From the NCBI GenBank assembly GCA_963844315.1, contig CAWJOC010000003.1:68461-132460 (forward strand): 64,000 nt of DNA, read 5' to 3'. The notes under the pieces were generated by a model, which was given only the letters and a program-made list of their open reading frames with translations, had not been told where the DNA came from and made no database searches. This stretch comes from CAWAVN01 sp963844315. GTDB lineage: Bacteria; Planctomycetota; Planctomycetia; Planctomycetales; Planctomycetaceae. The position numbers and the translations under genes are program-made. Shown here one piece after another: positions 19,328-28,899 of this stretch (its first letter is position 1; every line of letters begins with the position of its first letter).

Positions 19328-19356
19328 CCTTAGGCTGTAGGCTTTAGGCTGTAGGA
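19328..19356. repeat. J-family short repeat (CTGTAGGCT words)
   Basis: TAGGCTGTAGGCTTTAGGCT and nearby words. On the minus strand it encodes the last residues (PTA) and the TAA stop of eboA. A related CAGCCTACAGTCTAAAG lies at 57347, just after the aroC stop. Confidence 0.55.
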
Positions 19357-20240
19357 AGCAAATTGGACCAGGTGAGTTCGCCGGATTGGATTTTATGGGA
19401 GAGCTTTCGGTGCTCTTCCAGAATTTCGGCGGCTTGGGCCTGGCGGCATTGGGACAGAGCCAAGGCGGCGGCGGCTTGCTCCTGGGGTTGGCCGGTTTCC
19501 AGGACGCGCCCCAGTTCCTTGATCGCGGCTTTGTCGGCATACGGTCCCACGCAACGCCAAAGCTCCGGGGAGACCGCGCGGCCGGCGGCCCAGCGTTCGT
19601 GGGCGTAATCGACCAGCATCCGGGCCAGGGCGGGATTGGCCCGCGCATCGAGTCCGATGATGGGAGCGAGCGGAGCTTCGATGAACAAGCTTTTAAGGAC
19701 CATCTGATTCCAGCGGCCTTCTTCCAGATGCTCCGCCGGATAGGGGTTGTGATGGGCCACCGCGCAAAACACCGGTTTGATGTTGGTCCGCGTGCCTTCC
19801 GAGGCCCGAAGTGCATGGGCCGATTGATAAGGCAGCACCGGAAGTGCCTGATAAAGCGCCACCAGTTCGCCGACCTCGCCGGAGGCGAACAGCTTATCCA
19901 ACGTCTCGACAAATGGCTCCTCGTTTTGGGAAGCGAGCGCCAAGACCAACCGCACGCGGGCGGCCTGGTCCACGGTCCAACGCCCAGGGTTCCAACCCGG
20001 TCGGGCGGACGCGGCAGATTTGAGGTCGCTTTCCGAGAGATTCAAATCCGCCTTGCCCAACTTGCGGGGGACCATGCCGAAGGCCAGAAACAGCGCCTTC
20101 TGATCGCCTTGGGCGATTTTCTCCATGCGTTCCTTGAGCCAGACCACCTGATCGGCGGAGGCCTTTTGTTCGAGCCAGTTTTCCAGAAGCTTCTCCACTT
20201 GAGAGAAGTCGATGGCAGGGGCGTTGAGCATCTCACCCAT
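19344..20240 (-). CDS. eboA: EboA-family protein
   Basis: 298 residues, all-helical, matching EboA-like proteins: RWTVDQAARVRLVLALAS, LFASGEVGELVALYQALPVL, FCAVAHHNPYPAEHLEE and WNQMVLKSLFIEAPL. EboA is the marker gene of the ebo metabolite-traffic cluster. The other ebo genes (UbiA-like, dehydroquinate-synthase-like, TIM-barrel) are not in this window. ATG 20240 is used; ATG 20231 is an alternative. The stop codon is formed by a short repeat. Confidence 0.82.
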   Translation of the reverse strand: MGEMLNAPAIDFSQVEKLLENWLEQKASADQVVWLKERMEKIAQGDQKALFLAFGMVPRKLGKADLNLSESDLKSAASARPGWNPGRWTVDQAARVRLVLALASQNEEPFVETLDKLFASGEVGELVALYQALPVLPYQSAHALRASEGTRTNIKPVFCAVAHHNPYPAEHLEEGRWNQMVLKSLFIEAPLAPIIGLDARANPALARMLVDYAHERWAAGRAVSPELWRCVGPYADKAAIKELGRVLETGQPQEQAAAALALSQCRQAQAAEILEEHRKLSHKIQSGELTWSNLLPTA

Positions 20241-20352
20241 TGGTCAAAAATCCCATGTGCGAAGTCGTGAGTTTTCTTCCCTCAGTCTAATCCACCGGGA
20301 AATCCCTGCAAGCGACCCGGCGCGTGGCTGATCGTCGCAACGAAAAAGTCAT

Positions 20353-20470
20353 TTAGCCACAGAGCACACAGAGGTCACAGAGAGAATCTTCGATAAAGAA
20401 CTTTCTTCCATTCAAATCCGTCGATGTCTCTCTGCCATTTCTCAGTGATCTCGGTGTTCTCTGTGCTTAT
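20353..20470. repeat. G-family imperfect inverted repeat (CACAGAG words)
   Basis: AGCCACAGAGCACACAGAGG on the left and complementary CTCGGTGTTCTCTGTGCT on the right, about 65 bases apart. It lies in the 381-base divergent gap 20241-20621, which also must hold promoters for eboA and the phosphatase gene; none is clear. Confidence 0.65.
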
Positions 20471-20621
20471 TGGTTCGCAAGACCAGTGGTCAAACATTTG
20501 CGCAAGAAACAACATGTTGACTGGGTTGGATTCCGAGTTCATAAGTTGCGATGGAATTGCATGTTGAGGGGTGGGGAACTATCGTCACGATGACCTATTC
20601 ACTTTTTAGGTAACGGGAATC

Positions 20622-21414
20622 ATGCAGGCAGAACTTGAAGTGGCCAAAGCGGCGGCGGAGGCGGGGGGCGCGGTGATTGCGAAGGCGTTTCCCGAGGGGA
20701 TTGCCTTTCGCAGCAAGGCGGTTTCGGATTTGGTGACCGATGCGGATCTGGAAAGCGAACGCACGATTGCCCGCGTGATCCGTGAAGTGTTCCCCGGCCA
20801 TGCGGTGCTTGCCGAGGAGACACTCCAGGATGATGTGTCCGCGGAGAATTTGTGGATCGTCGATCCCTTGGATGGGACCACAAACTTCGCCCACGGGATT
20901 CCGCATTTCGCCGTTTCGATTGCCTATTATCATCGCAGTGAAGCGATTTGCGGCGTGATTTATAACCCGATCACCAACGATTGGTACACGGCGGTCCGAG
21001 GTGAGGGGGCGTTCGCCAATGGCCAACCGGCGCGGGTCGCGACGGCCGAGGCGCTCAATCAGGTCTTGATCGGCGTGGGCTTTTATTATGACCGGGGGGC
21101 AATGATGGAAGCCACGCTCTTGGCGATTCGGGATTTGTTCCGCCAGCAAATCCACGGGGTCCGGCGGTTCGGCACGGCGTCCTTGGATTTGGCGGCGGTC
21201 GGCATGGGACGTTATGGGGCGTTTTTTGAATATCAGCTTTCCGCCCTGGGATTTCGCGGCGGGGCGGCTTTTCGTCGAAGAAGCCGGGGGCCGGGTGACG
21301 ACTTGCACCGGAGACGAATTGCCAATCGCCAAGACCAGCGTGCTCGCATCCAATGGGCGATTGCACGAGGCGGTTTTGGAAATCGTGGGGAGCCATTACC
21401 TCAAGCAGGAATGA
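20622..21414 (+). CDS. Inositol monophosphatase family protein, frameshifted
   Basis: Mg-dependent sugar or inositol phosphatase. Metal-site motifs: AEET (residues 66-69), WIVDPLDGTTNFAHG, and after repair the C-terminal SPWDFAAGRLFVEEAGG. The frame breaks near 21247 (TTTCGCCC read as TTTCCGCCC). About 264 residues, full length. ATG 20622 gives MQAELEVAKAAAEAGG, normal for this family. Substrate not predictable; histidinol-phosphatase activity is one possibility in such homologues. Confidence 0.88.
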
Positions 21415-21549
21415 TCGGAACAAGCAGGAAGACATCACGCGGAAAATCCCCCGCTGGGGGTGTTCTCGGCCCGCGATGCGAGTAAGATGGGAAGAGAACG
21501 AAAAATCATTCCTCCAAGAGTTGCTGCTGGGAAAAAAGGAGAATCCATC

Positions 21550-22224
21550 ATGAATATCCGGCCCGTGTTTCTCGTCGTGTTCGCCGTGATGGCAATGCTA
21601 TTGACCGGGGCGGATTCGTCCCATCAGATCAAAGCCGTGAAGGAGCTTCCCAAGGATCTGGCCAAGCCCATCGCCGAGAAAATCGACCCGAGCGGTTTTG
21701 CCATCGCGGGGCCATCGGGTACCATCGGCACGATCTGGCTGGCCAAAGATCTGGCCGTGAAGCCGGGCTTCAAACCGACTCTCAACGTGAAATACCCTTT
21801 TGAAAACGGGCAACTCATCGGCGTCTTGCAAGTGGCCAAGGACGCCAGCATGAAGGACTTTCGCGGGCAGGAACTCAAAGCGGGCGTTTATACCCTGCGT
21901 TATGGCATGCAGCCCGAAGATGGCAACCACATCGGCACGAGCGACCTTTCTGACTTTCTGCTGGCGCTCCCTGCCGCGAAAGACCTGAAACCCGACACGC
22001 TCACCGATGGCGATCAACTCATCCAGCACAGTGCAGCCTCGGCAGGGTCGGCGCACCCGGCGATCTTCTCTTTGCTTCCGCCGGACAAAGCCGGTGAAGC
22101 CAAATTGACCCACAACGAAGACCGCGAATTGTGGATTCTCGATGCCACCGCGAGCGGCAAGGAAAAAGATCAAGCCGTGAAAGTGCCCTTAAAGATCGTA
22201 GTGGTGGGCATCTCGGAAGTTTAA
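21550..22224 (+). CDS. Secreted hypothetical protein
   Basis: 224 residues with an N-terminal signal peptide (MNIRPVFLVVFAVMAMLLTG). The mature part is rich in beta strands (GTIGTIWLAKDLAVKPG, LKAGVYTLRYGMQPEDGNH) and resembles secreted planctomycete proteins of unknown role. ATG 21550 follows AAAAAGGAGAATCC, a good ribosome site. Intact. Confidence 0.75.
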   Translation: MNIRPVFLVVFAVMAMLLTGADSSHQIKAVKELPKDLAKPIAEKIDPSGFAIAGPSGTIGTIWLAKDLAVKPGFKPTLNVKYPFENGQLIGVLQVAKDASMKDFRGQELKAGVYTLRYGMQPEDGNHIGTSDLSDFLLALPAAKDLKPDTLTDGDQLIQHSAASAGSAHPAIFSLLPPDKAGEAKLTHNEDRELWILDATASGKEKDQAVKVPLKIVVVGISEV

Positions 22225-22251
22225 GATTTCCGAATAACACGTTCCCACTTT

Positions 22252-22328
22252 GGGTGGCACGCCCTGAGGCTTGGGAAGGGCGTGGAATCGATCAACCACG
22301 ACCTTCCCGAACTCAGGGCACGCCACTC
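22252..22328. repeat. B-family inverted repeat, full pair
   Basis: Left arm GGGTGGCACGCCCTGAGGC and complementary right arm ending CAGGGCACGCCAC, diverged in the middle. Placed between two co-directional genes, 20 bases before the next start. Confidence 0.75.
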
Positions 22329-22346
22329 AACCGCGCGGAGATTGGA

Positions 22347-22913
22347 ATGCTGCGATTATTCATCCTCGCCCTGTTCATCCTTATTGGCTTTGCAAGCGCT
22401 GCGGAATTGCGTTCTTCGGTCGCCGAGGAAACTGAGAAGCCCGACCAAACCGCAAAGCCCGAAACGGCCGAACCTCCCAAAGAGTTATTCACAGGAAAAG
22501 TCGTGCTCTTGGGAGACGCCTTGAAGCGGAAGGGCGTCAACTCCTATGAAGAGATGAAAGACCAGGTCGCGTTGGAAACGCCGGAGGGGGAACTCATCCC
22601 TATCGTGGCGGATTGGCGGGGCCGGGCGTTCTTTCAGGACAAGCGGCTTCGGGACCGCAAGGTAGAGCTCGTCGGCATGCGAAGGCCCGGCGTGCCTTAC
22701 CTGCAAGTGCTCATGGTCTTCACGTTCGATAAAGAAGGCCAAAGGATGTACACGGATTATTGGTGCGACATCTGCTCCATTCCGATGTACGAAATCAAGC
22801 CCTGCGACTGCTGCCAAGGCGACATCCGCCTCAGGTTTCTGCCGCAAGACTTGCCGGATTACCTGCCGCAACCGAAGGAGAAGAAAGCCCCAACGGAAAA
22901 GACCGGCCCATGA
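22347..22913 (+). CDS. Secreted Cys-rich hypothetical protein coupled to mch
   Basis: 188 residues. A signal peptide (MLRLFILALFILIGFASA) is followed by an acidic spacer and a domain with FTGKVVLLGDALKRKG. Near the C terminus WCDICSIPMYEIKPCDCCQG holds five Cys in a C-x2-C...C-x-C-C pattern, likely a metal site. The TGA stop overlaps the mch ATG (ATGA), so the two are translationally coupled. Function unknown. Confidence 0.75.
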   Translation: MLRLFILALFILIGFASAAELRSSVAEETEKPDQTAKPETAEPPKELFTGKVVLLGDALKRKGVNSYEEMKDQVALETPEGELIPIVADWRGRAFFQDKRLRDRKVELVGMRRPGVPYLQVLMVFTFDKEGQRMYTDYWCDICSIPMYEIKPCDCCQGDIRLRFLPQDLPDYLPQPKEKKAPTEKTGP

Positions 22914-23863
22914 TCGACAATCTCAACGAACTCGCCTGGGATCTGATTGACGAGTACCTCTGCGCCTGCCGATGACTTGCGCGTCGATGAGCATGTTTTG
23001 AAGAATGGCGGGCGGTGGTGGGATTTTGGCATTGAAGCCGAAGGCGGAATTGAGGCGGGTTTGATACTCAGCCAGATCTGCACCAGCAACCTGGCTCAGA
23101 TCGACCTTGTACCAGGTCGGATTGGCGATCAAACGTGGCCTCACATTCAAGTTTCGACCGATCATCCCACGGAAGCCTGCCTCTTCAGCCAGTATGCCGG
23201 TTGGAAGGTTTCGGTGGGCAAGTTTTTTGGATTGGGGTCCGGTCCGATTCGAGCCATCGCGGCCCGTGAAGACGTGTTTAAGAAATTGGATTATCGAGAG
23301 CATTCCCAATACGCCGTGGGCATTTTGGAGACCGACCAACCGCCAGATGAAGCCGTTTTTGCCGAGTTCGCGAGCAAGACAGGGATTGAGAATTCTCGCA
23401 AATCGCAATTTTAGCCGCCCGCACCGCGAGCCAGGCGGGAACGATTCAAATCGTAGCGAGGTCCGTCGAAACCACGCTGCACAAGCTTTACGAGTTGGGT
23501 TTCGACGTCCGCCGGGTTCGGAGTGCCTTCGGAACGGCTCCGCTTCCGCCGTGCGGGGCGGATTTTCTGACGAGTTTGGGGCGGACGAATGATGCCATCC
23601 TTTATGGAGGCCTTGTGCATTTGTGGGTCAAAGGCGACGTGGACGATTTGCGAGCGATTGGCCCCAAGGTTCCCTCGGATTCTTCCGAAGCGCACGGCCA
23701 GCCCTTCCGAGACATCTTCAAAGCCGCCGGGTGCGATTTCTATCAAATCGACCCGCATCTTTTTAGCCCCGCCGAGGTGGTTTTCAACAGCCTGGAGACT
23801 GGCGAGGTGTTTCGGTTTGGCCATCTGGCCCCGGACGTGTTACAACGCAGCTTTGGAATTTGA
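22910..23863 (+). CDS. mch: Methenyltetrahydromethanopterin cyclohydrolase, frameshifted
   Basis: Interconverts methenyl- and formyl-H4MPT in C1 oxidation. After repair the frame shows GIEAEGGIEAGLILSQIC, ACLFSQYAGWKVSVGKF, GSGPIRAIA, ASQAGTIQIVARSVETTLHK, GRTNDAILYGG and FYQIDPHLFSPAEVVFN, all diagnostic of Mch. Breaks at about 22966 and 23385-23395 (two single-base gains give ENLAIAILAARTAS). About 317 residues, the normal length. The start overlaps the upstream stop. Methanopterin-linked C1 genes are known in planctomycetes; the other pathway genes are not in this window. Confidence 0.9.
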
Positions 23864-23891
23864 TCCTCTTCTTTCAAAGTGAACCGCACCC

Positions 23892-24801
23892 GTGCGAATC
23901 GGCGTTTTGGGCAACGAAGGCAGTTGGTATTACAAAGATCTCGAGCGGGCCGCCGTGCTGTTGCGGCACGACATCGCCCGGCTGGATTTCCCCAAGATCA
24001 CCGCGCGGTTGAACGCCGAGCGAACGCGGCTCAGTTCGACGGACGATTCGCTAAACGAATATGATGCCCTCATCGTCCGCACCATGCCGCCGGGGTCTTT
24101 GGAGCAGGTGGTGTACCGCATGGATGCGCTGGCGGCGCTCGAAGCGGCGGGGGTGTTGGTCATCAATCCCGCGAAATCCGTGGAGTGCGCGGTGGACAAG
24201 TTTTTGACCACGCACCGTTTGCAAAGGGCGGGCTTGCCTGTCCCTAGGACCGTGGTTTGCGAGGACGCCGAAGCCGCGATGCTGGCCTTTTCGGAGCTTG
24301 GCGGCGATGTGGTCGTCAAACCGCTCTTTGGTTCCGAAGGCCGGGGGATTGTCAGGGTCAGCGATCCCGATTTGGCTTGGCGGACGTTTCGCGCTTTGGA
24401 GCGAATTAACGCGGTGCTTGTATCTGCAAGAGTTCATCGACCATCCGGGCTGGGATGTGCGGGTGATGGTCTTGGACGGCCACATCCTCGGAGCCATGCG
24501 GCGGGTGAACCCCTCGGACTTTCGCACCAACGTGTCCCGGCACGCGACGATTGAACCTTATCTGCCGACGGCGCTCGAAGAAGCCTGGGCGCTGGCCGCC
24601 GCCGAGGCCGTGGGAGCCTGGTTCGCGGGGGTCGATGTGCTTTACAACCGCAGTGGTTTGGGTTATGTGATCGAAGTCAACGCCGTCCCGGGTTGGCGGG
24701 CCTTCGCCAAGGCGACGGGAAAAGACATCGCGGTGGAATTATTCCAGCGGATTGAAATTCGAGTGGAAGATAAAAAAAAACGCCAGCGACGTAACGATTG
24801 A
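23892..24801 (+). CDS. ATP-grasp (RimK-like) ligase, frameshifted
   Basis: ATP-grasp enzyme of the RimK/glutamate-ligase type. The N terminus is MRIGVLGNEGSWYYKDL (GTG start). The ATP-binding core shows VVKPLFGSEGRGIVRV, then after a break near 24418 (CTGTATC read as CTTGTATC) YLQEFIDHPGWDVRVMVLDG and the metal-binding IEVNAVPGWRAF. About 303 residues. Ligases of this type accompany mch in methylotroph methanopterin gene sets, where a role in cofactor synthesis or tailing is likely. The gap to mch is 28 bases, suggesting one operon. Confidence 0.85.
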
Positions 24802-24888
24802 CGTTTTATTCAGTTGAGAAGGGACGGAATCGTTCAAGGCACTCATCAAGCGGGCTTGACGCCCCATGCTCGCCTTGAGGAATACTCC

Positions 24889-25818
24889 ATGCAACTTGAA
24901 GAACTCACAACCGCCCTTTCGGAAGAGATGCCCGCCGTGCTCCGGTGGTGCGGGGCGGTGGCGAAACGGCTTCGGCAGTTCAATATCTCCGTCTCCGGCA
25001 AGAAAGTCTCCGGCAGTTCCAACACCGATGCCCTCACCTTGGCGGATCTTTCGGTGCAAGAGCTTTTGGTGGCGGCGCTACGGGATCTCAATCCCTTGTT
25101 CCGCAAGTGCCGTTTGGAAGCTGAGGAATCGACTGGCGATCTGGAAAAGTTCGCGACCGACAGTCCTTACACCATCGCTCTCGATCCAATTGATGGCACG
25201 AAACAATACCGCGACAACTCAGGCAACGGCTGGGCAGTGATGCTCAACCTGCGAACCGAAGAGGCCGTGCAGTATTCGCTGGTCTATATCCCGGAAAAAG
25301 GGCCGCATGGAACCTGGGTGGAAGCGGTGGGCTATGACCGCATCGCCGTCGGGGAGGATGACCCCAACCGCCCGGCGGGGGAAGTGGTGAAGTCGCTGCC
25401 GGTCATCACGCCCGAATCCCGCAAAGAAGGCTCGCGAAAAATCTACATGATCGGGTTTCAACAGGAAGACCCGATCAAAGCGAAGCTCGTCACGGAAGCG
25501 GGGCTGGAAGGGCATCTGGCGGACGACATGCCGGGCAGCATCTTTGAGCTTTTCGCGCGGGGCGAGTACGCCGGTTCGCTGATTCATTCGCCGAACGTGT
25601 ACGACTTCCCCGTGACCTCGCACATCGCCCGCATCCTGGGCGGCGATGCGCTGTGGGTCCATAACCAAGAGCCGGTGCACTTTCGCGAACTATGGGTCGA
25701 TGACCGGGCGGACATGCTCAGGCTGCCGGGCATCATCGCGTGCAGCCACGACCGCGAGATCCTCAACACCCTCTGCGATCTCGCAAAGGATTGGAACCCC
25801 AACCGGTATCACGATTGA
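24889..25818 (+). CDS. Inositol monophosphatase/CysQ-like family protein
   Basis: 309 residues with the lithium-sensitive phosphatase motifs EAEEST and ALDPIDGTKQYRDN, plus a C-terminal GSLIHSPNVYDFPVTSHI where the third metal ligand lies. It more closely resembles the CysQ/bisphosphate nucleotidase branch than the protein at 20622. ATG 24889 has GAGG 10 bases upstream; an earlier in-frame start lacks this. Intact. Substrate not predictable. Confidence 0.83.
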   Translation: MQLEELTTALSEEMPAVLRWCGAVAKRLRQFNISVSGKKVSGSSNTDALTLADLSVQELLVAALRDLNPLFRKCRLEAEESTGDLEKFATDSPYTIALDPIDGTKQYRDNSGNGWAVMLNLRTEEAVQYSLVYIPEKGPHGTWVEAVGYDRIAVGEDDPNRPAGEVVKSLPVITPESRKEGSRKIYMIGFQQEDPIKAKLVTEAGLEGHLADDMPGSIFELFARGEYAGSLIHSPNVYDFPVTSHIARILGGDALWVHNQEPVHFRELWVDDRADMLRLPGIIACSHDREILNTLCDLAKDWNPNRYHD

Positions 25819-25827
25819 AGTGGGATT

Positions 25828-25868
25828 GTCGCCTTTCGCTCCGCGAAAGGGCGCAAGAAAGATGACGA
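25828..25868. repeat. L-family palindrome, single arm
   Basis: GTCGCCTTTCGCTCCGCGAA with inner TTCGC-TCC-GCGAA hairpin. A full inverted pair of the same family is at 31541-31594. It lies between convergent genes. Confidence 0.6.
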
Positions 25869-25889
25869 TTGGAAACGTCCTCATGGGGC

Positions 25890-26633
25890 TTACGCCACAT
25901 GCTCGCCGTTGGGTTTCACCGCTTCCACCAGGATGCCGCCCATTTTGAAGAAGCGATGGGCTTTGGTGAACCAAAGCTGCTCTCTCCAAGGCACGCCGCA
26001 TTCGACGCAGGCTTGCTCCAATTCCTTGCGGTTATAGGTCCGGCATTTCCAGGTCCGGCTGACCAAAGAACCCAGCACGGTGTCTTCGGTCGCCAGAATC
26101 AAAGCCCGTCCGCCGGGTTTTAAGACCCGGCCAATTTCCTTTAATCCCGGACGCGGGTCGGGCAGATGTTCGATGACCCAGCCGCAGGTCGCGCAATCGA
26201 AAGATTCATCGGCGAACGGCATCCGCATCAGGTCGCCCGCGATATAGGCGGGGCGATGGCTTTTGAGTTTCTTCCTGGCCCGGACGAGCATCTGATGGGA
26301 CAAATCAAAGGCGACCAACTGGGCCGACGATTGCGTGCGGCGGAGGAGATGCCGGAGGATTTGGCCCGCTCCCGAACCCACATCCAAGATCATGTTGTGC
26401 TGCGTGACATCAAATTTTCGCGACCGCAGCAAATGTCCGACCAAAGGCTCGTGCAGCGAAATCATGCTGCCGAGCGCCAACACCGCCCCAGCAGGCCCAT
26501 CATAGAGATTGCGAATCCGGTTCCGATACTGGCCAATGGAGAGACGGTTGATGCCTTTGAACTCGAAAAATCGGCTTAAGGGGTGTTTTTTTCGCGGCTT
26601 TGTGTCCGGGCGCTTTGAGGAAAGTTTTGTCAT
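25890..26633 (-). CDS. SAM-dependent class I methyltransferase
   Basis: 247 residues. The SAM-binding motif I is ILDVGSGAGQILRHLL, followed by VAFDLSHQMLVRARKK, the acidic FDCATCGWVIEHLPDP and LKPGGRALI. This is the UbiE/Methyltransf_11 pattern. The substrate is unknown. The N-terminal basic stretch is followed by a short helical segment. Intact, with a plausible ATG start. Confidence 0.83.
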   Translation of the reverse strand: MTKLSSKRPDTKPRKKHPLSRFFEFKGINRLSIGQYRNRIRNLYDGPAGAVLALGSMISLHEPLVGHLLRSRKFDVTQHNMILDVGSGAGQILRHLLRRTQSSAQLVAFDLSHQMLVRARKKLKSHRPAYIAGDLMRMPFADESFDCATCGWVIEHLPDPRPGLKEIGRVLKPGGRALILATEDTVLGSLVSRTWKCRTYNRKELEQACVECGVPWREQLWFTKAHRFFKMGGILVEAVKPNGEHVA

Positions 26634-26801
26634 GGGAGTGCGGATTTATCGGAGAATGAACGGGCGATCAAGGAAGGGCGGAGAATTGGTGCAAGTCCAA
26701 TACTCCCATGTTATAAAGGAGTTTGTGCAAAAAGTCTTCCATCCGGACAATTTTTCGGCGTTTTGTCCCGACAAGCGGAACGAGACCCACAAAAAAACCC
26801 G

Positions 26802-26831
26802 TTGACCCGCCCAGAATTGCGAACACAATAA
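26802..26831 (+). promoter_or_regulatory. Possible sigma70-type promoter
   Basis: TTGACC, an 18-base spacer and CAATAA lie about 80 bases upstream of the 26911 gene in otherwise empty sequence. Weak -10, so only a candidate. Confidence 0.25.
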
Positions 26832-26910
26832 AGAGAGACCGTCGGCAAACATCGAACCTTTCGGTTGATGATATTTCGGATTTCAGGCTTATCGGTAAGG
26901 AGGTTTGGCC

Positions 26911-27632
26911 ATGAAGCGGTTATCGAGTTTCGCGGGCGTCTTGGTGTGGGGTTGGGGAATGCTGCTCGTCCTGCCGGTCTATGGCGGACACGATTGAATT
27001 GACCAACGGCGATGTGCTCAACGGGCAGGTCATTTCGCTGGATGGCCAGCAATTGGTTTTGAAAAGCGAACTCTTGGGGGAACTCAAACTCGCCCGCGAC
27101 AAAGTTTCCGCCATCCATTTGGGCGACAAGCCGATTCTGACGCGAAATGCGGCGGCAGCGGCTCAAGCTCCCGCCAAACCGGCTCTCGATCCCGAAGTGC
27201 AAAAGGTGCTCAATGCGGTTCCCTCCAGCGATGATGTTTTGAAGCAACTCCAAGTCGGCGGCGGCATCAATCCGCAGATGATCGGCGAACTGCAAACCAA
27301 GTTCCCGCTGTTAAACACGCCCGAAGCCGGGCAGTATTTCAATGATACCCTGGGCGGATTGATGACGGGCAAACTCAACATTCAAGATGTCCGCAAGGAT
27401 GCCATCACCGCAAGAGATGGCCTGCTTGGATTTGCAGAAAGAACTCGGTCCCGAAGGCGCGGCCCTCAATGGCTACATGTCGATCCTGAATAAGTTCATC
27501 AACGAAACCGCACCCGCCTCCCACGCGAAACAACCAACCCAGGAAAAACCCGCCGCGGAACCGCCGGCCGAAGAAAAACACCCCGGCCCAATTCCCGCCG
27601 AAGCCGTGACGCTAATATCTAGGGAGAGCTAA
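26911..27632 (+). CDS. Secreted hypothetical protein, frameshifted
   Basis: An excellent AAGGAGG lies 7 bases before ATG 26911. The signal peptide MKRLSSFAGVLVWGWGML...VYA runs out of frame near 26985 (TATGCGGAC read as TATGGCGGAC) and continues as DTIELTNGDVLNGQVISLDG, a small beta-barrel-like motif common in secreted planctomycete proteins. A second break near 27405 leads to EMACLDLQKELGPEGAALNG and a proline-rich tail. About 240 residues. The last 14 bases overlap the end of the opposing gene. Confidence 0.7.
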
Positions 27633-27870
27633 CAAATCCTTCTTCCCAATGGTCCTTTCCCACAAGGAATTCATCAATATAAAACCCGTCGGTCTCGTCA
27701 TCGACAATCGGGTTGATTAAGTTCGGGCGGTCTCGAAAGCCAGGCTGCGCGGCGGCTCTCTTAACAGCCGCTTCGGCTTCTTCTCTTGAAGCATATATGC
27801 CGATTGCTTTCAAATCTTCCCTGCCTTCAGACATTGTATGAAGATGCTGCACCAAGAAGACCCTTTGCAT
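27619..27870 (-). CDS. DUF7336-like small protein
   Basis: 83 residues: VFLVQHLHTMSEGREDLKAI, IYASREEAEAAVKRAAAQPG and FYIDEFLVGKDHWEEGF. This pattern is shared by a family of small uncharacterised proteins. It probably folds as a compact alpha/beta domain. Convergent with the preceding gene, overlapping by 14 bases. Function unknown. Confidence 0.7.
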   Translation of the reverse strand: MQRVFLVQHLHTMSEGREDLKAIGIYASREEAEAAVKRAAAQPGFRDRPNLINPIVDDETDGFYIDEFLVGKDHWEEGFVSSP

Positions 27871-27905
27871 GACTCACCCCACTTTATGTGAGAATCGATT
27901 GGCTT

Positions 27906-28899
27906 TTATCCGTCAACTTCCGGGTTGACCCAACAGCGTAGCGGTTGGCCCTTCAACCCGGCGAGCAAATTGTCCGCCGCGATTTCGGCCATGCCGTTGC
28001 GGCTGGAGACGGTGGCGCTGGCGATGTGCGGCACGATGAGGCAGTTGGAGAGCGAGAGCAGCGGATCATCTTGCGGAATCGGTTCCGGGTCGGTCACATC
28101 CAGACCAGCGGCGAAGATTTCACCGGTTTTCAAGGCTTCATAGAGCGCCTTCGAGTCATGCAAGGGACCGCGGGCGGTATTGATGAAGACCGCGGTGGGT
28201 TTCATCTTGCGGAATGCCTCCGCGTTGAACATGCCCTGCGTGGAATCATCCAGGTTGGTATGCACCGAGACGAAATCGGACTCGGCCAAGCAGCGTATCC
28301 AAATCGACTTGGCTGGCGTCAAAGTCGCGCTCGGCGGCTTCGTTCTTGTATTGATCGAAATACAGAATCCGCATGTCCCAACCGCCCCGGCATTTCTTGG
28401 CGAGCGCGCTCCCAATGCGGCCCATGCCCACGATGCCCAAGGTCCGGCCCACCAGATCCTGGCCGATGTAGCCTTTGGGTTCCCAGGTTTTCCACGCTCC
28501 AAAACGCACATCGGAAGCCGCCTCCCAAATCCGGCGGGCCGAGGCCATTAAGAGCGTCATCGCCATGTCGGCGGTGGCTTCGGTCAGAACGCCGGGCGTG
28601 TTCCCCACGCGAATGCCGCGCCTTGTGGCTTCCTCAATGTCGATGTTATTGAACCCCACCGCGTAATTGCTCACGACCTTCAATTGCGAACCGCAGGCAT
28701 CCATCAACTCCGCATCCACGGCTTCGGTCAGCAGCGTCAATAGACCCTCGCAGCCTTGGACCCTTTTGAGCAGTTCATCCCGCGATGGGGGAAGCTTTTC
28801 GGTCCAAACGTCGGCATCGCATTCCAAGACGATCCGATTCAGCCCCGCTTCGGGAATCTGACGGGTCACGAACACCCGTGGTTTGGTCGCGAAACTCAT
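27906..28899 (-). CDS. D-isomer 2-hydroxyacid dehydrogenase (glyoxylate/hydroxypyruvate reductase type), frameshifted
   Basis: NAD(P)-dependent dehydrogenase. The nucleotide-binding loop is LGIVGMGRIGSALAKKC; the catalytic Arg lies in FINTARGPLHDSKAL, the Glu in AAGLDVTDPEPIP, and the His in VPHIASAT. The N terminus (ATG 28899) is MSFATKPRVFVTRQIPEAG. The frame breaks near 28288 (CTGGCC read as CTTGGCC), giving DTLLAESDFVSVHTNLD after repair. About 331 residues, normal size. Glyoxylate or hydroxypyruvate is the likely substrate from the family, not from a unique motif. Confidence 0.87.
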
